A DNA stretch of 64,000 nucleotides from Luidia sarsii (taxonomy: Eukaryota > Echinodermata > Asteroidea > Paxillosida > Luidiidae), in the NCBI GenBank assembly GCA_949987565.1, contig OX465104.1:1107063-1171062 (forward strand). Reading direction: 5' to 3'. Positions 44,204-57,222 of this stretch are shown piece by piece. The translations under genes were made by a program, and so were the position numbers. The stretch's first letter is position 1, and each line of letters starts with the position of its first letter. A model generated the notes under the pieces. The model saw nothing but the letters and a program-made list of their open reading frames with translations, was not told where the DNA came from and did no database searches.

Positions 44204-44735
44204 TGTCTGCCTGTCTGTCTGATTGTCTTTGTGGGTGTGTTTGCCTGTCTGTATGTCTGTATGTCTGTCTGTCTGTCTGCTAATATGTTTGCTGATTCTG
44301 CCTGCCTGTCTGTCTGTCTGTCTGCTAATATGTTTGCTAATTCTGCCTGCCTGTCTGTCTGTCTGTCTGCTAATATGTTTGCTAATTCTGCCTGCCTGTC
44401 TGTCTGTCTGTCTGCTAATATGTTTGCTAATTCTGCCTGCCTGTCTGTCTGTCTGTCTGTCTGTCTGCTAATATGTTTGCTGATTCTGCCTGCCTGTCTG
44501 TCTGTCTGTCTGTCTGCTAATATGTTTGCTAATTCTGCCTGCCTGTCTGTCTGTCGGTCTGCTAATATGTTTGCTTATTCTGCCTGCCTGTCTGTCTGTC
44601 TGTCTGCTAATATGTTTGCTAATTCTGCCTGCCTGTCTGTCTGTCTGTCTGTCTGCTAATATGTTTGCTGATTCTGTCTGTCTGTATGTCTGTCTGCCTG
44701 TCTGTCTGCTAATATGTTTGCTAATTCTGCCTGCC

Positions 44736-44768
<33 letters not shown>

Positions 44769-44830
44769 GCCTGTCTGTCTGTCTGTTTGTCTGTTTGTCT
44801 GTTTGTCTGTCTATTAGTCAGTCTGTCTGT
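44204..44830 (+). repeat. (TCTG)n array with a higher-order unit of about 56-64 bp
   Basis: (CTGT)n blocks separated by CTAATATGTTTGCTAATTCT and GCCTGCC, recurring eight or nine times between 44278 and 44745. The conserved non-repetitive spacer shows that whole composite units were duplicated, not only the tetramer. Confidence 0.95.
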
Positions 44831-45485
44831 CCGTCCATCCGTACAATCGTCCATCCGTATGTCTATCTGCCTGGTTATCTGTCAGATTATCATGTTTCAG
44901 AGGGGGATCACAGCCAGACCTTTCTCAAGGACAGACGGGAGGAAAATTCGATGCCTGAATGTTTTGCGTCATGGACGACCTCGAGCGATGGAGAACTTGC
45001 TCCTCTCAAGCCGGGCATGGGTGCCGTGGCATCCCGTTACCGTCCTATTAATCTTATTTTCAAGCCGGAGCTTTATGGGTACCGTGTGCCGGGTTGAGCT
45101 GCCCGGCTGAGTCAGAGGTCTCGGGTCCACATCCCCGCACCCCTGGCCGGCCGTTTCTCTCTCATTGTTTCCCCTCGTCAGTCGGGGAATAACTTCTGAC
45201 AGCTAAATGTCAAAGATAGAGAAGGACCTGGTGTGTTTTATAGCGGAGTCTTTCTCAGCGGGGAACGATTTTTTTCTCTCAAGGACAGAAGTGGATGGGA
45301 CGGTGGGAGGGAGGCAATCAGATACGAACGGCAGGAGATGGGGAAAGCTGGTGGGCAGATGGCGGGGAGGAGAGACAAGCGGCATGGTCGGGTCTAAGGA
45401 AGAGGGGATCGGCGGATGAAGTATCAAAGGGAGACGCGTAGGAGGTAGACACAAGGGAAGGATTACACACGCACTCAGGTTGAAG
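44831..45485. other. Unique sequence, no gene seen
   Basis: The stretch 45090-45150 (GGTTGAGCTGCCCGGCTGAG then GGTCTCGGGTCCACATCCCC) is faintly tRNA-like but lacks a credible fold. Open frames are unassigned. Confidence 0.4.
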
Positions 45486-45735
45486 ATTTGCGTAGACACC
45501 AATGCCTGTACAGCATCTCTTTGGAGACGGAGCGTGGCTCAGAAAAGAGCCGGTAACAACGTTTCGCCAGATACAGACAACCGTGCTAGTCTACCTGATG
45601 AATGACAAATGGGGGAAAGACAAGTTATTGGCTCTTTTCGGAGCCACACTTTGTCTCAAAACAGATGCATTTAATACACGATTTCACCGCAAACTTTCCA
45701 CTTGGTATCGACCTACTTGCACCATGCAAACCTCC
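45486..45735. mobile_element. TTTGCGG-family foldback, 71-bp arms
   Basis: Left arm 45488-45558 and right arm 45624-45694 are equal in length and share GTGTGGCTC/GAGCCACAC-type and AAAAGAGCC words with moderate divergence. CACCATGCAAACCTCCAAAT at 45720-45739 is the outermost end, also seen at 7356 and, inverted, at 14929. Confidence 0.78.
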
Positions 45736-45754
45736 AAATCTTATCCAAAGTCAA

Positions 45755-45920
45755 ACAAATAAAGACTTTCGAACAATTTGGGGAAAAAAGGCAAAGAAAA
45801 CTTTGACTGGACCGAGACTTGAACCCGAGACCTCTGATTTTGCGAACCTTACCATCTGAGCTATCCAGCCCTTGGGTGGCGGCCTTCCCAAAATAGTTGG
45901 CTTGTCTTTGCCTATTATTA
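45755..45920 (-). mobile_element. SINE-A copy, well preserved
   Basis: Minus strand: leader GGCAAAGACAAGCCAACTAT, head GGGCTGGATAGCTCAGATGG, a small deletion in the anticodon arm, B box GGGTTCAAGTCTC, then CGGTCCAGTCAAAGTTTTCT and a tail ending CTTTATTTGTTTGACTT. It directly follows a foldback element. Confidence 0.85.
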
Positions 45921-45969
45921 GTAAACATATCCGAAATAAAGCATGCATATTGTACAGCCATCTTAGTAC

Positions 45970-46500
45970 ATAACTGTTTTGCAATGTTGCTAACAATCAA
46001 ACTATTTTTCACACTCGTTCTGGGGGTGTATTTGAACGTTTTCAGTGTTTATGCTGATGAGAATTTCAATATTCATGAGAAAATGTGTGATGTCATCACA
46101 GGATCATGCAACAGAAATTTGGTTGAGTAACAAAGTTTCTGAACATTTCTGGGTTTTTTTCATGCAGACCTATCCTTGAAACTGATGATTTACTGCCAAG
46201 ATGATGTAGGGCCTATGCTTCATAATCATTTAGTGAAGGAGTTTTCCATAAACCTAATCCAGAGGGATTAATTTGCAGATTGCCGGAAAGTTATTGTTTT
46301 GCTTATGTGTTCCAAACTGAGGGTACCTGGCATACAATAGCGCCTTCATTTTTATAAGGATATTTCTAAAGGTAAAGAACGGATCAAATTCTGATTCTGA
46401 AAAACAAGCTTGCCAATAATGTTTGTACACTTCACATCCATAGATGACAGCAGAAAATGAGTTGGACTTTGATATTTACTGCAGAGACCATTAACGACAC
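45970..46500 (+). repeat. Dispersed repeat R, copy 2
   Basis: Reverse-complement homologue of 27112-27625. Ends near ACTGTTTTGCAATGTTGC on the left and CTGCAGAGACC on the right. An open frame of 77 codons (45897-46130) is not conserved in the other copy as far as I can see. Confidence 0.75.
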
Positions 46501-46570
46501 GTGTTGGTGGTTACGAATGCGCACAGGACAAGCAAATGTTATCTATTCGTTGTAATTACTTACAAATTGC

Positions 46571-46825
46571 CTTGGATTGTACCGTAGGGAAACATTCCCA
46601 TAGGGTTGTGCACAAACTTACCGTGCATGGTACCTTTAGGGAGATATTCCTATAGGGTTGTGCACAAACTAACCCTGGATGGTACCTTAGAGAGATATTC
46701 CCATAGGGCTGTGCACAAACTAACCCTGGATGATACCTTAGGGAGATATTCCCATAGGCTTGTGCACAAACTAACCCTGGATGGTACCTTAGGGAGATAT
46801 TCCCATAGGCTTGTGCACAAACTTT
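46571..46825 (+). repeat. 51-bp minisatellite, about 5 units
   Basis: Units contain GGTTGTGCACAAACTAACCC, TGGATGGTACCTTAGGGAGA and TATTCCCATAG. The period is 50-52 bp, giving a periodic open frame of 73 codons by chance. Confidence 0.95.
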
Positions 46826-46911
46826 AATTACCTATTTCTAAACATCCTACAAACCAATGAACTTGAAATTCACACTGTGTTTTTAGTAGTGCATTATTTA
46901 GCTACTATAAA

Positions 46912-47023
46912 AATGATATACAAAAATGTTGCAAACTGCTTACTGACTAAAATTACCAAAATGCAAATCTTAAAATTCAGTGGGCCTGACGTTTCGATCC
47001 TAGCAGGACTTTTCTCAAAGGAA
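46912..47023 (+). mobile_element. CAGGACC-family short element, near-identical to the 31.6-kb copy
   Basis: GATATACAAAAATGTTGCAA through CTCAAAGG with only a few differences from 31558-31666. A target duplication is not clear. High similarity between copies 15 kb apart suggests recent mobility or gene conversion. Confidence 0.85.
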
Positions 47024-47715
47024 TAGTCAAAATATTTCAAAATATGTAATTTTGTAAGGTAGTTCGATGATAATTTAAGGAAATGATTATGTCTAGTGTC
47101 TCCCTAAGTTTCCGTTTACCACGACAATGTGTCTCACTAAGGTTCTACAGGGTTGTATATCATAATAATATGAATCATATTCTAATAATAGGCTTATTCA
47201 TTCTATGTTATCGGTACAGTACGCTCCACAAATCAAGAGTAGTGGGTCCTCAAAACACTTATGAAATTGTTACCGCATCCGAGTCATGGATATGTTGGGC
47301 TGTTACGTGATGCTGTTACGCAAGTGTCACACTCCCCCGGGGGGGGGGGCTTGCCACGTTGACGGTTTGGAGCGTGAGCGTTGGGGATTTTTTTTATTTT
47401 TCGCTCTCCCCCGTAGCATAGCGAAGGTTGTGCAATCGTACGCAGGGGTTATATTTCAGTGCCGCGGAGTTTGGTCGCGCTGCGCGATGGATACGCCCAC
47501 GGCCGCATCAGCGCTGAGTAATCGCGCCGTATAATGGACTGACCCCCGCCTTCCCCCCTCACCTGCGCCAACTTCAACCAGGCGGCCGTTTTGTGATTTC
47601 CCCAGACTACGTGGACGATTTCATGTCGGCGTCTACAGTTAGAACTGTGTGACACCACAGACCGGTAGCGGCGTCAAGATACTGCGATTCAATTGCCGGG
47701 ATCGATGGAAGATCT
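47024..47715. other. Unique sequence, CpG-rich in its second half
   Basis: Positions 47320-47690 hold several CG words and a run of ten G after CCCCC (47335-47350). Opposing short frames without domains. Confidence 0.4.
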
Positions 47716-48196
47716 CATTTCTCTCTCTCTGTCTCTCTCCTTTCTCTCTGTTTTCCCCTGTATCTCAGTCTTTCTGCCACTTTCGGCCGTTTTCTGCTAC
47801 TCTGTCCCTCTCTGTCTCTCTCACTTTCTTCTCTCTCTCTGTCTTTCTCTGTCTATCTCGGTATCTCTCTGTATGCCTGTCTCTGTCTCTGTCTCTGTCT
47901 CTGTCTCTGTCTCTGTCTGTCTCTGTCTCCATCTATGTCTCTGTCTGTATCTCCATCTATGTCTCCGAGTGCCTCTGTCTCTGTCTCTATTTTTAACTGT
48001 CCCTGTCTCTATCTTTAACTCGTCTCTGTCTCTGAATCTATCTTTAACTGTCTCTTTCTCTATCTTTAACTCTGCCTTTGTCTCTATCTTTAATTGTCTC
48101 TGTCTCTATCTTTAACTCTGTCTCTGTCTCTGTCTCGGTCTCTATATTTAACTCTGTCTCTGTCTCTGTCTCTATCTTTAACTCTGTCTCTGTTTC
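47716..48196 (-). repeat. (TCTGTC)n / CTCTATCTTTAACTCTGT microsatellite
   Basis: Begins as TCTCTGTC repeats; from about 47985 it becomes a 25-30-bp unit TGTCTCTATCTTTAACTC, about seven copies. Confidence 0.95.
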
Positions 48197-48329
48197 GTAG
48201 GATTGTCCGCGTTATTCGTCCTTCAATTCAACCACGCCCATAGTCACAGTGTAATAAATATACCAAACATGATGCGAACTCATTAAGCCTACTGGCTTAC
48301 ATGACGGAAATGACAATCTCGTAGGTTGA
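48197..48329. other. Short unique stretch
   Basis: Nothing recognised. Confidence 0.4.
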
Positions 48330-48455
48330 TAGGGCCTGACGTTTCAATGAAAAAAGGGCAAGGGCTTTCAGCGCAGTTGCGCAACTGTTTGATTTCCTTT
48401 CCCATCCCCCACACAATACGACACGCTAGGATCGAAACAACGAACCCTCTAAATA
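48330..48455. mobile_element. Inverted CAGGACC termini around a unique centre
   Basis: TAGGGCCTGACGTTTCAATG on the left and GCTAGGATCGAAACAACGAA with CCCTCTAAATA on the right are inverted relative to one another, about 75 bp apart. The centre is not family sequence. Confidence 0.6.
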
Positions 48456-48912
48456 ATATTGACATAAACAGTCACATTTCCTTTTGTAATTATTCAATAG
48501 AGCTGCTTATATTTCATGCTCTCACAATTGTAGTCGACTGGTTGTTTCAAGCGGTTTTCAAGTTCAAGCACAAAATTGAGGTATAAACTGAATGGGATGT
48601 GTGTATTATTGAAATGGCAGTTTTAACCTTTTCAGTACCACATTGTTTATTCGGTACGTACAAACCGTTACCTAATTGTTTTGAGCCCAACGTAGCTTTT
48701 CATTGCACTCTTATTCAACGCCAATTTTCTAAATGAAGGCTTGTTTTTCCAAGAAAAACATGTGCATGTATTTTATTCAGTAGAACAAGGGCTTTCTTCT
48801 GGTTTCAAATTCAAATTCACCTTACATCAAGCAATTTACAGCCCCATTATTCTAAATAGAATCTTTTTTCAAAATGTTTCTGTACAAGTTGCTATTTGAT
48901 CGTTTACTCATT
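48456..48912. other. Unique AT-rich sequence, no gene seen
   Basis: Nothing recognised. Confidence 0.4.
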
Positions 48913-49164
48913 TGTGACCCGGCACAGCATAATGAGAAATAACCCCCACTTTTGAGATTTTGAGATTTTCTAATGATGTGAAAGAGTATACCATTAGCTT
49001 GCAAATGATATCAAAATATGATATCCTCTAATATTTACAATTTCCGAAAATACAAAAATAAAAATTGATTTGTAATCAAATTGTGAAGATACTTTAACTT
49101 CAGGCGTTGTTTACTCAAAAAGTGTTTTGGTGGGATATTTCTCATGGCATTGTGCCAGGTCACA
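48913..49164 (-). mobile_element. MITE-2 copy 2, 252 bp
   Basis: Starts TGTGACCCGGCACAGC and ends TGCCAGGTCACA. Internal sequence is the reverse complement of 10046-10294 (shared words such as GTGTTTTGGTGGGATATT and CTAATGATGTGAAAGAGT). Same ends, same length, no reading frame. Confidence 0.85.
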
Positions 49165-49345
49165 AATTTTGTCCATTTTTACTCATTTGTTTACTCATTT
49201 GTTAATCATTTCAATGATTTCAACGTTTGTTCGATCGTCCATTAATTCATTAATTCATTAGTTCATTAATTCATTAATTCAATAATTCATCCCCCAATTC
49301 AAATCCATCCCATCCATCCAGCCATCCATCCATTCCATTTCGTTT
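49165..49345 (+). repeat. Short TTCATTAA / CCATCCAT repeats
   Basis: TTTACTCATTTG twice (about 49178-49200), ATTCATTA units at 49240-49290 and CCATCCATCC at 49310-49335. Confidence 0.8.
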
Positions 49346-49967
49346 CAACCAATTTGCCGATAATTCAGGTAGCGCTTCATTCGCATAAAAATCAATCAAA
49401 TTCATTTAGTCATTTAATTTTGGATTTCAATTTCAACTCAAAAGGACTCTTTCCAACGATATGACAAAATATCCGAGAAAAAAAAAGATTCAATTCAATT
49501 AGGAAATTCAGCTTTCAGAAGGAGTTTCCTTTGGGGACTTTGTTCTACCCGCTATCGCATTGGTATAAGGTTTCCTGTCTTAATTGAATGTGACGTCATT
49601 TTAGGGCAAAACTGCGCCTCTTAATCGAGGAAATTCACTTCCATTAGGAATTTACGAGACAGTTGACACATTGCGAGGAATCACAGAATTTCCCGACAAC
49701 TCGTCTCTCTCATCCGAGATGATTAATTTCAACCAAAAAAAAAACCCAAAGAAGAAAAACTGGACAGACGAATTACGTCGCCGCCGGTAATACCATTTTT
49801 TGGGGGGACGGTGGGGCCGTCATTAAACAATCCATCATCTGGACAGAGAGGGAATAGGTTAATTTGATATCCACCCACGCCACGCCCACACAGCGTACCC
49901 ACACCCACAACCTCATGTGATTTGGGACTGGCTCGGTTTTATGGCTAAGGCGCAGCAGCTGAATAAT
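49346..49967. other. Unique sequence, no gene seen
   Basis: Nothing recognised. Confidence 0.4.
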
Positions 49968-50642
49968 TATGAGAGGGAGGGAGAGACAGAGAGATTTTGA
50001 CAGAGAGCGACAGAGAGACAGAGCGACAGAGAGAAATAGAGAGACAGAGAGACAGAGAGACATATTTTGATAGAGAAAGACCAAGAACGACAGAGAGACA
50101 GAAAGAGCGAGACACAGAGAAATAAAGAGACAGAGAGACAGAGAGAAACGGAGACAGAGAGAAATAGAGAGACAGATATATAGAGAAACAGAGAGACAGA
50201 CATCCACAGAAAGACATAGAACGACAGAGATATACAGACAGACAGACATAAATACAGACAGACAGAGACAGTAAGATACAGACAGAAACAGACAGAGAGA
50301 CAGAGAGACAGAGAGAAAGAAAGAAAGAGAAACAGAGAGACAGACATCCACAGAAAGACATAGAACGACAGAGATATACAGACAGACAGACAGACAGAAA
50401 TACAGACAGACAGAGACAGTAAGATACAGACAGAAAGAGACAGAGAGACAGAGAGAAAGAAAGACAGAGAAATGCACTCAGTGACAGTGAGACAGAGACA
50501 GAGAGAAAGAGAGAGACAAAGTGAGACAGAGAAAAAGGGATATAATTACAGACTGAGAGAAAGAGATACAGAGAGAGGGAGAGAGACAGAGAGAGACAGA
50601 GAAAGAGGGATACAATCATAGATAGAGAGGAAGAGAGAGACG
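49968..50642 (+). repeat. (GACAGA)n microsatellite with an internal duplication
   Basis: GACAGAGA/AAATACAGACAGA units. A block from CAGACATCCACAGAAAGACA through the TACAGACAGA stretch is present at about 50196 and 50340, an offset near 144 bp. Confidence 0.95.
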
Positions 50643-51380
50643 GAAGATTGTGTTAGATGCCACTGCAGTGTCTCGAAATGATTCCGAAATGAAATCGCGA
50701 CCTAAACAAAATGCCCGAATCTTGGCTCGCGTCGCTTTTGGTGAAACAAAAGTTTCACCCATCACTTGGTCGAAAACATTAAGATTCCGATCCTCATGCC
50801 CTTCAGCAAACAGCAAAATGGTGTTCCCTTCCAGGATAGTTGTTCAATTTGTACCGCATTTCATGGAGGGAAAAAACCCTGCTATAGTGCTTTAACAACA
50901 AAATGGGAGAACAACGTGAGTGGGAGGTTACGGCAAACACGTTTTCAATTTCCTAAACGTCCATCGCCCGAATTTAATTACACGGACATGGGTGTACCGC
51001 ACAAAATCATGTTGGAAATGTCATACGACGCGTGCCTGAGGAATGCAGGGGCAGAAGTCTGTAAGCACGATGGTGACTTTGGCGGTTAGCATTTTGGGGT
51101 CAGATTCCTGCGTGGGCTCTCCTTAACCCCCCCCCCCCCCAAAAAAAAAAAAAAAATTCTCAGGCCGGCTTCAGTTCCACCTTCGTTTCGAGTTATACAA
51201 GTGCTGAAAACACAGGTTCTGCTAGGGTTCTTTTGTTAGAGTAGAACTACTTGAAAGTTGTTTTTTGGGTGAATTATAGTGCGGGGTTGTTGTTTTTTGG
51301 TGATGTTCCCAAAAAAGCGATGCCGAGGGGCTCTTGATTTCATGCTTTGAACTTATAACCGATTGAAAACGGTTGAAAGA
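50643..51380. other. Unique sequence with an unassigned open frame
   Basis: An open frame of 107 codons (50766-51089, plus) has mixed composition, unlike the repeat frames, but no recognised domain and no exon context. A C-run then A-run lies at 51127-51157. Confidence 0.35.
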
Positions 51381-51654
51381 AATTAGAGGCCAAAGAGAGA
51401 GACACACACAGAGACAGTGAGAGAGACAGAGAGACAGAGGAATACAGCGCGACAGAGAGAGAGAGGAGTCAGAGAGAGACAGAGAGACAGAGATTTTGAT
51501 TTTGCAAAAGAACTATAATTATTTACAACTTAGGTAAAAAAAGATCAACATGAACTGAACACTCTAACTAAGAGAAGAAAATACTTGAGAAACAGAGACA
51601 GAGAGACAGGAATACAGAGGGACAGAGAGACAAGGAAAGACATGGAAAGACAAA

Positions 51655-51690
<36 letters not shown>
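51381..51690 (+). repeat. GAGACAGA microsatellite in two parts
   Basis: 51388-51492 and 51588-51688, separated by about 95 bp of unique AT-rich sequence. Ends in a pure (GA)n run at 51660-51686. Confidence 0.92.
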
Positions 51691-52195
51691 ATGCGTGATG
51701 ATTAATGCGCTGCGTATAGGGATGACATCATATCGAGAGCACGCGCAATACCATTGAGCAACGCTACCTGACCTCGTTGACCTGGGCGCAATAGGCCTTG
51801 AGTGGGCAGATTTCTTTGTTTGGGTGTTTTTCGAAGAAACCGCAGCTAAACAGAAACACGCTGGTAAACCCCCCATATCAGGGCCCCGTCGACCCGAAAA
51901 ATGAGCGAAACAACAACAGTGGCTTAGCCAGTGGGAGGGGCTGAAGGACCATCCCTCTTTTGCCAAGGACAATGAGAGATCGAAGAAGGAAAACGTTATA
52001 GAATTATACATAGCATCCCCCCCAAAAAGAAATTGCCTCATGTGCTGAACGAATTGAAGAAAACATGGAGCAAGGACTAAAACGTTAGGCCAAGTACTTG
52101 TTTTCTTTAGAGCTCATCGTGTTGCCATTGACTCAGTAAGTAGTTTGCACAATCTGTGTATACACGTAGTTGTATATTATCTCTATACGCGAGAG
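51691..52195. other. Unique sequence, no gene seen
   Basis: Nothing recognised. A minus-strand frame starting in the GA array (51568-52041) is an artefact plus random sequence. Confidence 0.4.
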
Positions 52196-53165
52196 AGTGG
52201 AGAATGAGGTGGATTGAGGGGAGGAGGAGAGGGAGATGGAGAGGGAGAGGGAGAGGGAGAGGGAGAGGGAGAGGGAGATGGAGAGGGAGAGGGAGAGGGA
52301 GAGGGAGAGGGAGAGGGAGAGGGAGAGGGAGAGGGAGAGGGAGAGGGAGAGGGAGAGGGAGGGGGAGGGGGAGACGGAAGGAGAGGGAAAGGGGAGAGAG
52401 AGGGAGAGAGAGGGAGAGAGAGAGGGGGAGAGGGAGAGGGAGATTAGAAAGAGAGGGAGGGAGAGGGAGGTAGAGGGAGGGAGAGGGAGGGGAGAGAGGG
52501 GAGAGAGGGAGAGGGAGAGGGAGAGACAGATGGAGAGGGAGAGGGAGAGAGAGAGAGAAAGAGGGAAAGGGAGAGAGGGGGAGAGAGAGAGAGGGGAGAG
52601 GGAGAGAGAGAGTGGAGAATGAGGGAGAGGGAGAGGGAGAGGGAGAGGGAGATGGAGAGGGAGAGAGAGGGGGAGAGAGAGAGAGGGGAGAGGGAGAGAG
52701 AGAGAGTGGAGAATGGGGGAGAGGGAGAGGGAGAGGGAGAGGAAAGGGGAGAGAGAGGGAGAGAGAGGGAGGGAGAGAGGGGGAGAGGGAGATTAGAAAG
52801 AGAGGGAGGGAGAGGGAGGGAGAGGGAGGGGGAGAGAGGGGGTAGGAGAGGGAGAGGGTGGGAGAGGGTGAGAGAGGGAGAGGGAGAGGGAGAGACAGAT
52901 GGAGAGGGAGAGGGAGAGAGAGAGAGAAAGAGGGAGAGGGAGAGAGAGGGGGAGAGAGAGAGAGAGAGGGGAGAATGAGGGAAAGGGAGAGGGAGAGGGA
53001 GAGGGAGAGGGAGAGGGAGAGGGAGAGGGAGAGGGAGAGGGAGAGGGAGAGGGAGAGGGAGAAAAAGAGGACAGTGACAAGAGAGGAAACTGAGAGACAG
53101 ATTATAGGTAGGGAGAGAGAGGTGGAGAGAGAGAGAGACCGAGAGAGTCAGAGGGACAGGGATCG
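52196..53165 (+). repeat. (GGGAGA)n array with large internal duplications
   Basis: Pure GGGAGA cores at 52240-52360 and 52985-53058, separated by irregular GA blocks. Markers GATTAGAAAGAGAGGGAGGG (about 52441 and 52790) and GAGACAGATGGAGAGGGAGA (about 52522 and 52891) recur with offsets near 350-370 bp, so roughly a third of the array was duplicated. Confidence 0.96.
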
Positions 53166-53623
53166 AGGCACACATAATATAGAAGACAGGAAAGAACCCA
53201 TGGGCCATTGTGCAGGCTGTGCCAGATGCCGCCCCCCTCTCAGGTTTGTTTCCTGGAAATCGAGGTTAGGTAAAAACACCGTCACCATTCATCGCCTTAC
53301 ACAGAGATGATTCACTGACGCTATTCAATAATAGTCTCGCCTTGGGCAGTCGTTCATTTTGTGTGCGGTTTATATAATACCAGGGTCTGTTTATCCGGTT
53401 GAGGTGAGGGTTGATGTTGTTGTTTTTGTGGGAAACTTTCCGAATCGAGGGTTTTAAGCGTCGATACGAGGGGTGTGGCTTCGAGCTAGCGGGGGGGGGA
53501 TTGTACAGCGAATGACCACCCATTTCTGCCGCCAACAATTAACACAACTGGCTTCACCTGAAATCATACTTGTTCGATATTTGTTTTACGTATAAAAGCT
53601 ATCAGTTAAGTACTCTCAAAAAT
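53166..53623. other. Unique sequence, no gene seen
   Basis: Nothing recognised. A G-run lies near 53490. Confidence 0.4.
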
Positions 53624-53795
53624 AGGAGGGCTTGACGTTTCGATTCTAGCAGGACTTTTCTCGTAGATATATTGATGTTTGTTTACGTCGAGCAGGGCAA
53701 ACTCTCAGTGAAGGACCTTTCTGAATGGCAGAATGACAAGGACGAGATATAGAAAGGTCCTGTTAGTATCAAAACGTCGGGCATTCTTAATTTTT
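53624..53795. mobile_element. Inverted CAGGACC termini enclosing a SINE-B fragment
   Basis: Left terminus GGAGGGCTTGACGTTTCGAT with TCTAGCAGGACTTTTCTC (53625-53661). Right terminus, inverted: GAAAGGTCCTGTTAGTATCA then AAACGTCGGGCATTCTTAAT (53753-53793). Between them, GTAGATATATTGATGTTTG and GAGCAGGGCAAACTCTCAGT match SINE-B body sequence at 5970 and 21625-21680. Confidence 0.7.
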
Positions 53796-53811
53796 GATAC
53801 CTTTTCGAACA

Positions 53812-54470
53812 GAGAAGAGAGAGGAGAGGAGAGGAGAGGAGAGGAGATGAGAGAAGAGGAGGGCAGGGCAGGGCAGGGCAGGGCAGGGCAGGGCAGGACA
53901 GGGCAGGGCAGGGCAGGGCAGCGCAGGGCAGGGCAGGGCAGGGCAGGGCAGGGCAGGGCAGGGCAGGGCAGGGCAGGGCAGGGCAGGGCAGGGCAGGGCA
54001 GGGCAGGGCAGGGCAGGGCAGGGCAGGGCAGGGCAGGGCAGGGCAGGGCAGGGCAGGGCAGGGCAGGGCAGGGCAGGGCAGGGCAGGGCAGGGCAGGGCA
54101 GGGCAGGGCAGGGCAGGGCAGGGCAGGACAGGATAGGACAGGAAAGGACAGGACAGGACCGGACAAGACAAGACAAGACAGGACAGGACAGGACAGGACA
54201 GGGCATGACAGGACAGGACAGGGCAGTGCAGTGCAGGGCAGGGCAGGGGTTGGCAGGGCAGGGCAGGGCAAGGCAGCGCAGGGCAGGGCAAGGCAGGGCA
54301 GGACAGGGCAGGACAGGACAGGACAGGACAGGACAGGACAGGACAGGACAGGACAGGACAGGACAGGACAGGGCATGCAGGACAGGACAGGACGGGACAG
54401 GACAGGACAGGACTTGACGGGACAGGATTGGAGAGGAGAGGAGAGGAGAGAAATGAAACAGGACAGACAG
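53812..54470 (+). repeat. (GGGCA)n / (GGACA)n pentanucleotide array
   Basis: GAGGA units, then about 53 nearly perfect GGGCA units (53861-54125), then GGACA-dominated and mixed blocks to 54420, then GAGGA again. Sharp motif switches in one register show mutation and spreading of variants. Open in all six frames because the pentamer lacks stops. Confidence 0.98.
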
Positions 54471-55194
54471 ACAGATGTAGAAATAGAGACAGGGACCGAG
54501 TGACAGAGAGACACGAATATAAGGCACTGATGGAGAAAGAAGGAGTGAGAGGAAATAGAATGAGAACAGATTCAAGGAGGTGGGAAGTGGGTGTCGAGGA
54601 AAACGAAAATCACACGCTGTCCCCATACATCAGCGGGCATTCCCCCGACAGGAGGGGGCTAGGTGGGCGGGCAGAACGCCGCCAGTCGCCCCATCAGAAC
54701 GTCGGCAGGCGCACGGTCAAAGCAGTAGCGTCGAGGCTTCGTGAGGCCAAAGAATAAATGAGAAACGAGTCGTTGACCGCGATTTATGCAAGAGAGAAAA
54801 ATGTGCTCCACTAAACGCGGATTCAAATGCCACCGTCGCGGAAATACCAGGGAAATACAACAAACAACTATTACCCCGATTACCGGAGCGGATGAAAGGG
54901 CAGGTGCGTAGGACCATAGTTTGCCAGCTTGTTAATCACCAGGCGGCGAGATAATTCGTGGAAATGTCTTCTTTTTTCAGCCTCCTCAAATCGGGGTCTG
55001 ATGGTTGCGCCCACGTTCAACCCTTTGAAGCAATCTATCCCACGCATGTGTCCTTGTCCTGGATTTATGGCGAAGGCTGTATACACTGTACATCGATATG
55101 ACGACCCAACTCTGCCAAAGTCCAGAGCAAGAGTTTATGGACGGCTTGGCGTTCCGCTCCTGCGGTATAGCTTGGTATAGCTCGTAAGCGACAT
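54471..55194. other. Unique sequence, no gene seen
   Basis: Opposing frames at 54880-55180 are unassigned. Confidence 0.4.
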
Positions 55195-55746
55195 GGGGAT
55201 GGAGAGATGAGAGAGAGATTGGTAGAGCAGGGAAGAAGGAGATAGATAGAGAGAGGTAGAGAGAGGGGGAAGAGAGAGATGGAGAGAGATTGGGAAAGAA
55301 GGGAAGAAGAGAGAGAGATATATGCTAGAGAGGTGGGGAGAGGGGGTAGAGGGAGATAGAGAGAGATGGAGAGAGATTGGGAAAGAAGGGAATAAGAGAG
55401 AGATAGAGAGAGAGGTAGAGAGAGGGGTAGAAAGAGATATAGAGAGGTAGAGAGAGGGGTAGAAAGAGATATAGAGAGGTAGAGAGAGGGGTAGAGAGAG
55501 AAAGTAGAGAGAGATTGGGAGAGAATTGAAGAAGAAAGAGATAGAGAGAGGTAGAGAGAGGGGTAAAGAGAGAGAGTAGAGAGAGATGGAGAGAGATTGG
55601 GAAAGAAGGGAAGAATAGAGAGATAGAGAGGTGGAGAGAGGGGGTAGAGAGGATAGAGGTGGAGAGAGGGCGTAGAGAGAGAGTAGAGAGAGATGGAGAG
55701 AGGTGGAGAGAGATTGGAAAAGAAGGGAAGAAGAGAGAGATAGAGA

Positions 55747-57222
<1,476 letters not shown>

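Noticed and set aside
45090..45150. tRNA-like sequence with GGTCTCGGGTCCACATCC
   Set aside because: B box is weak, no cloverleaf could be drawn, and no SINE tail follows.
50766..51089. 107-codon open frame with mixed amino-acid composition
   Set aside because: No recognisable domain, no exon signals and no second frame to connect to. Length is within chance for this sequence.
53683..54626. Frames of over 250 codons in most frames through the GGGCA array
   Set aside because: The pentamer has no stop codon in any frame on either strand.
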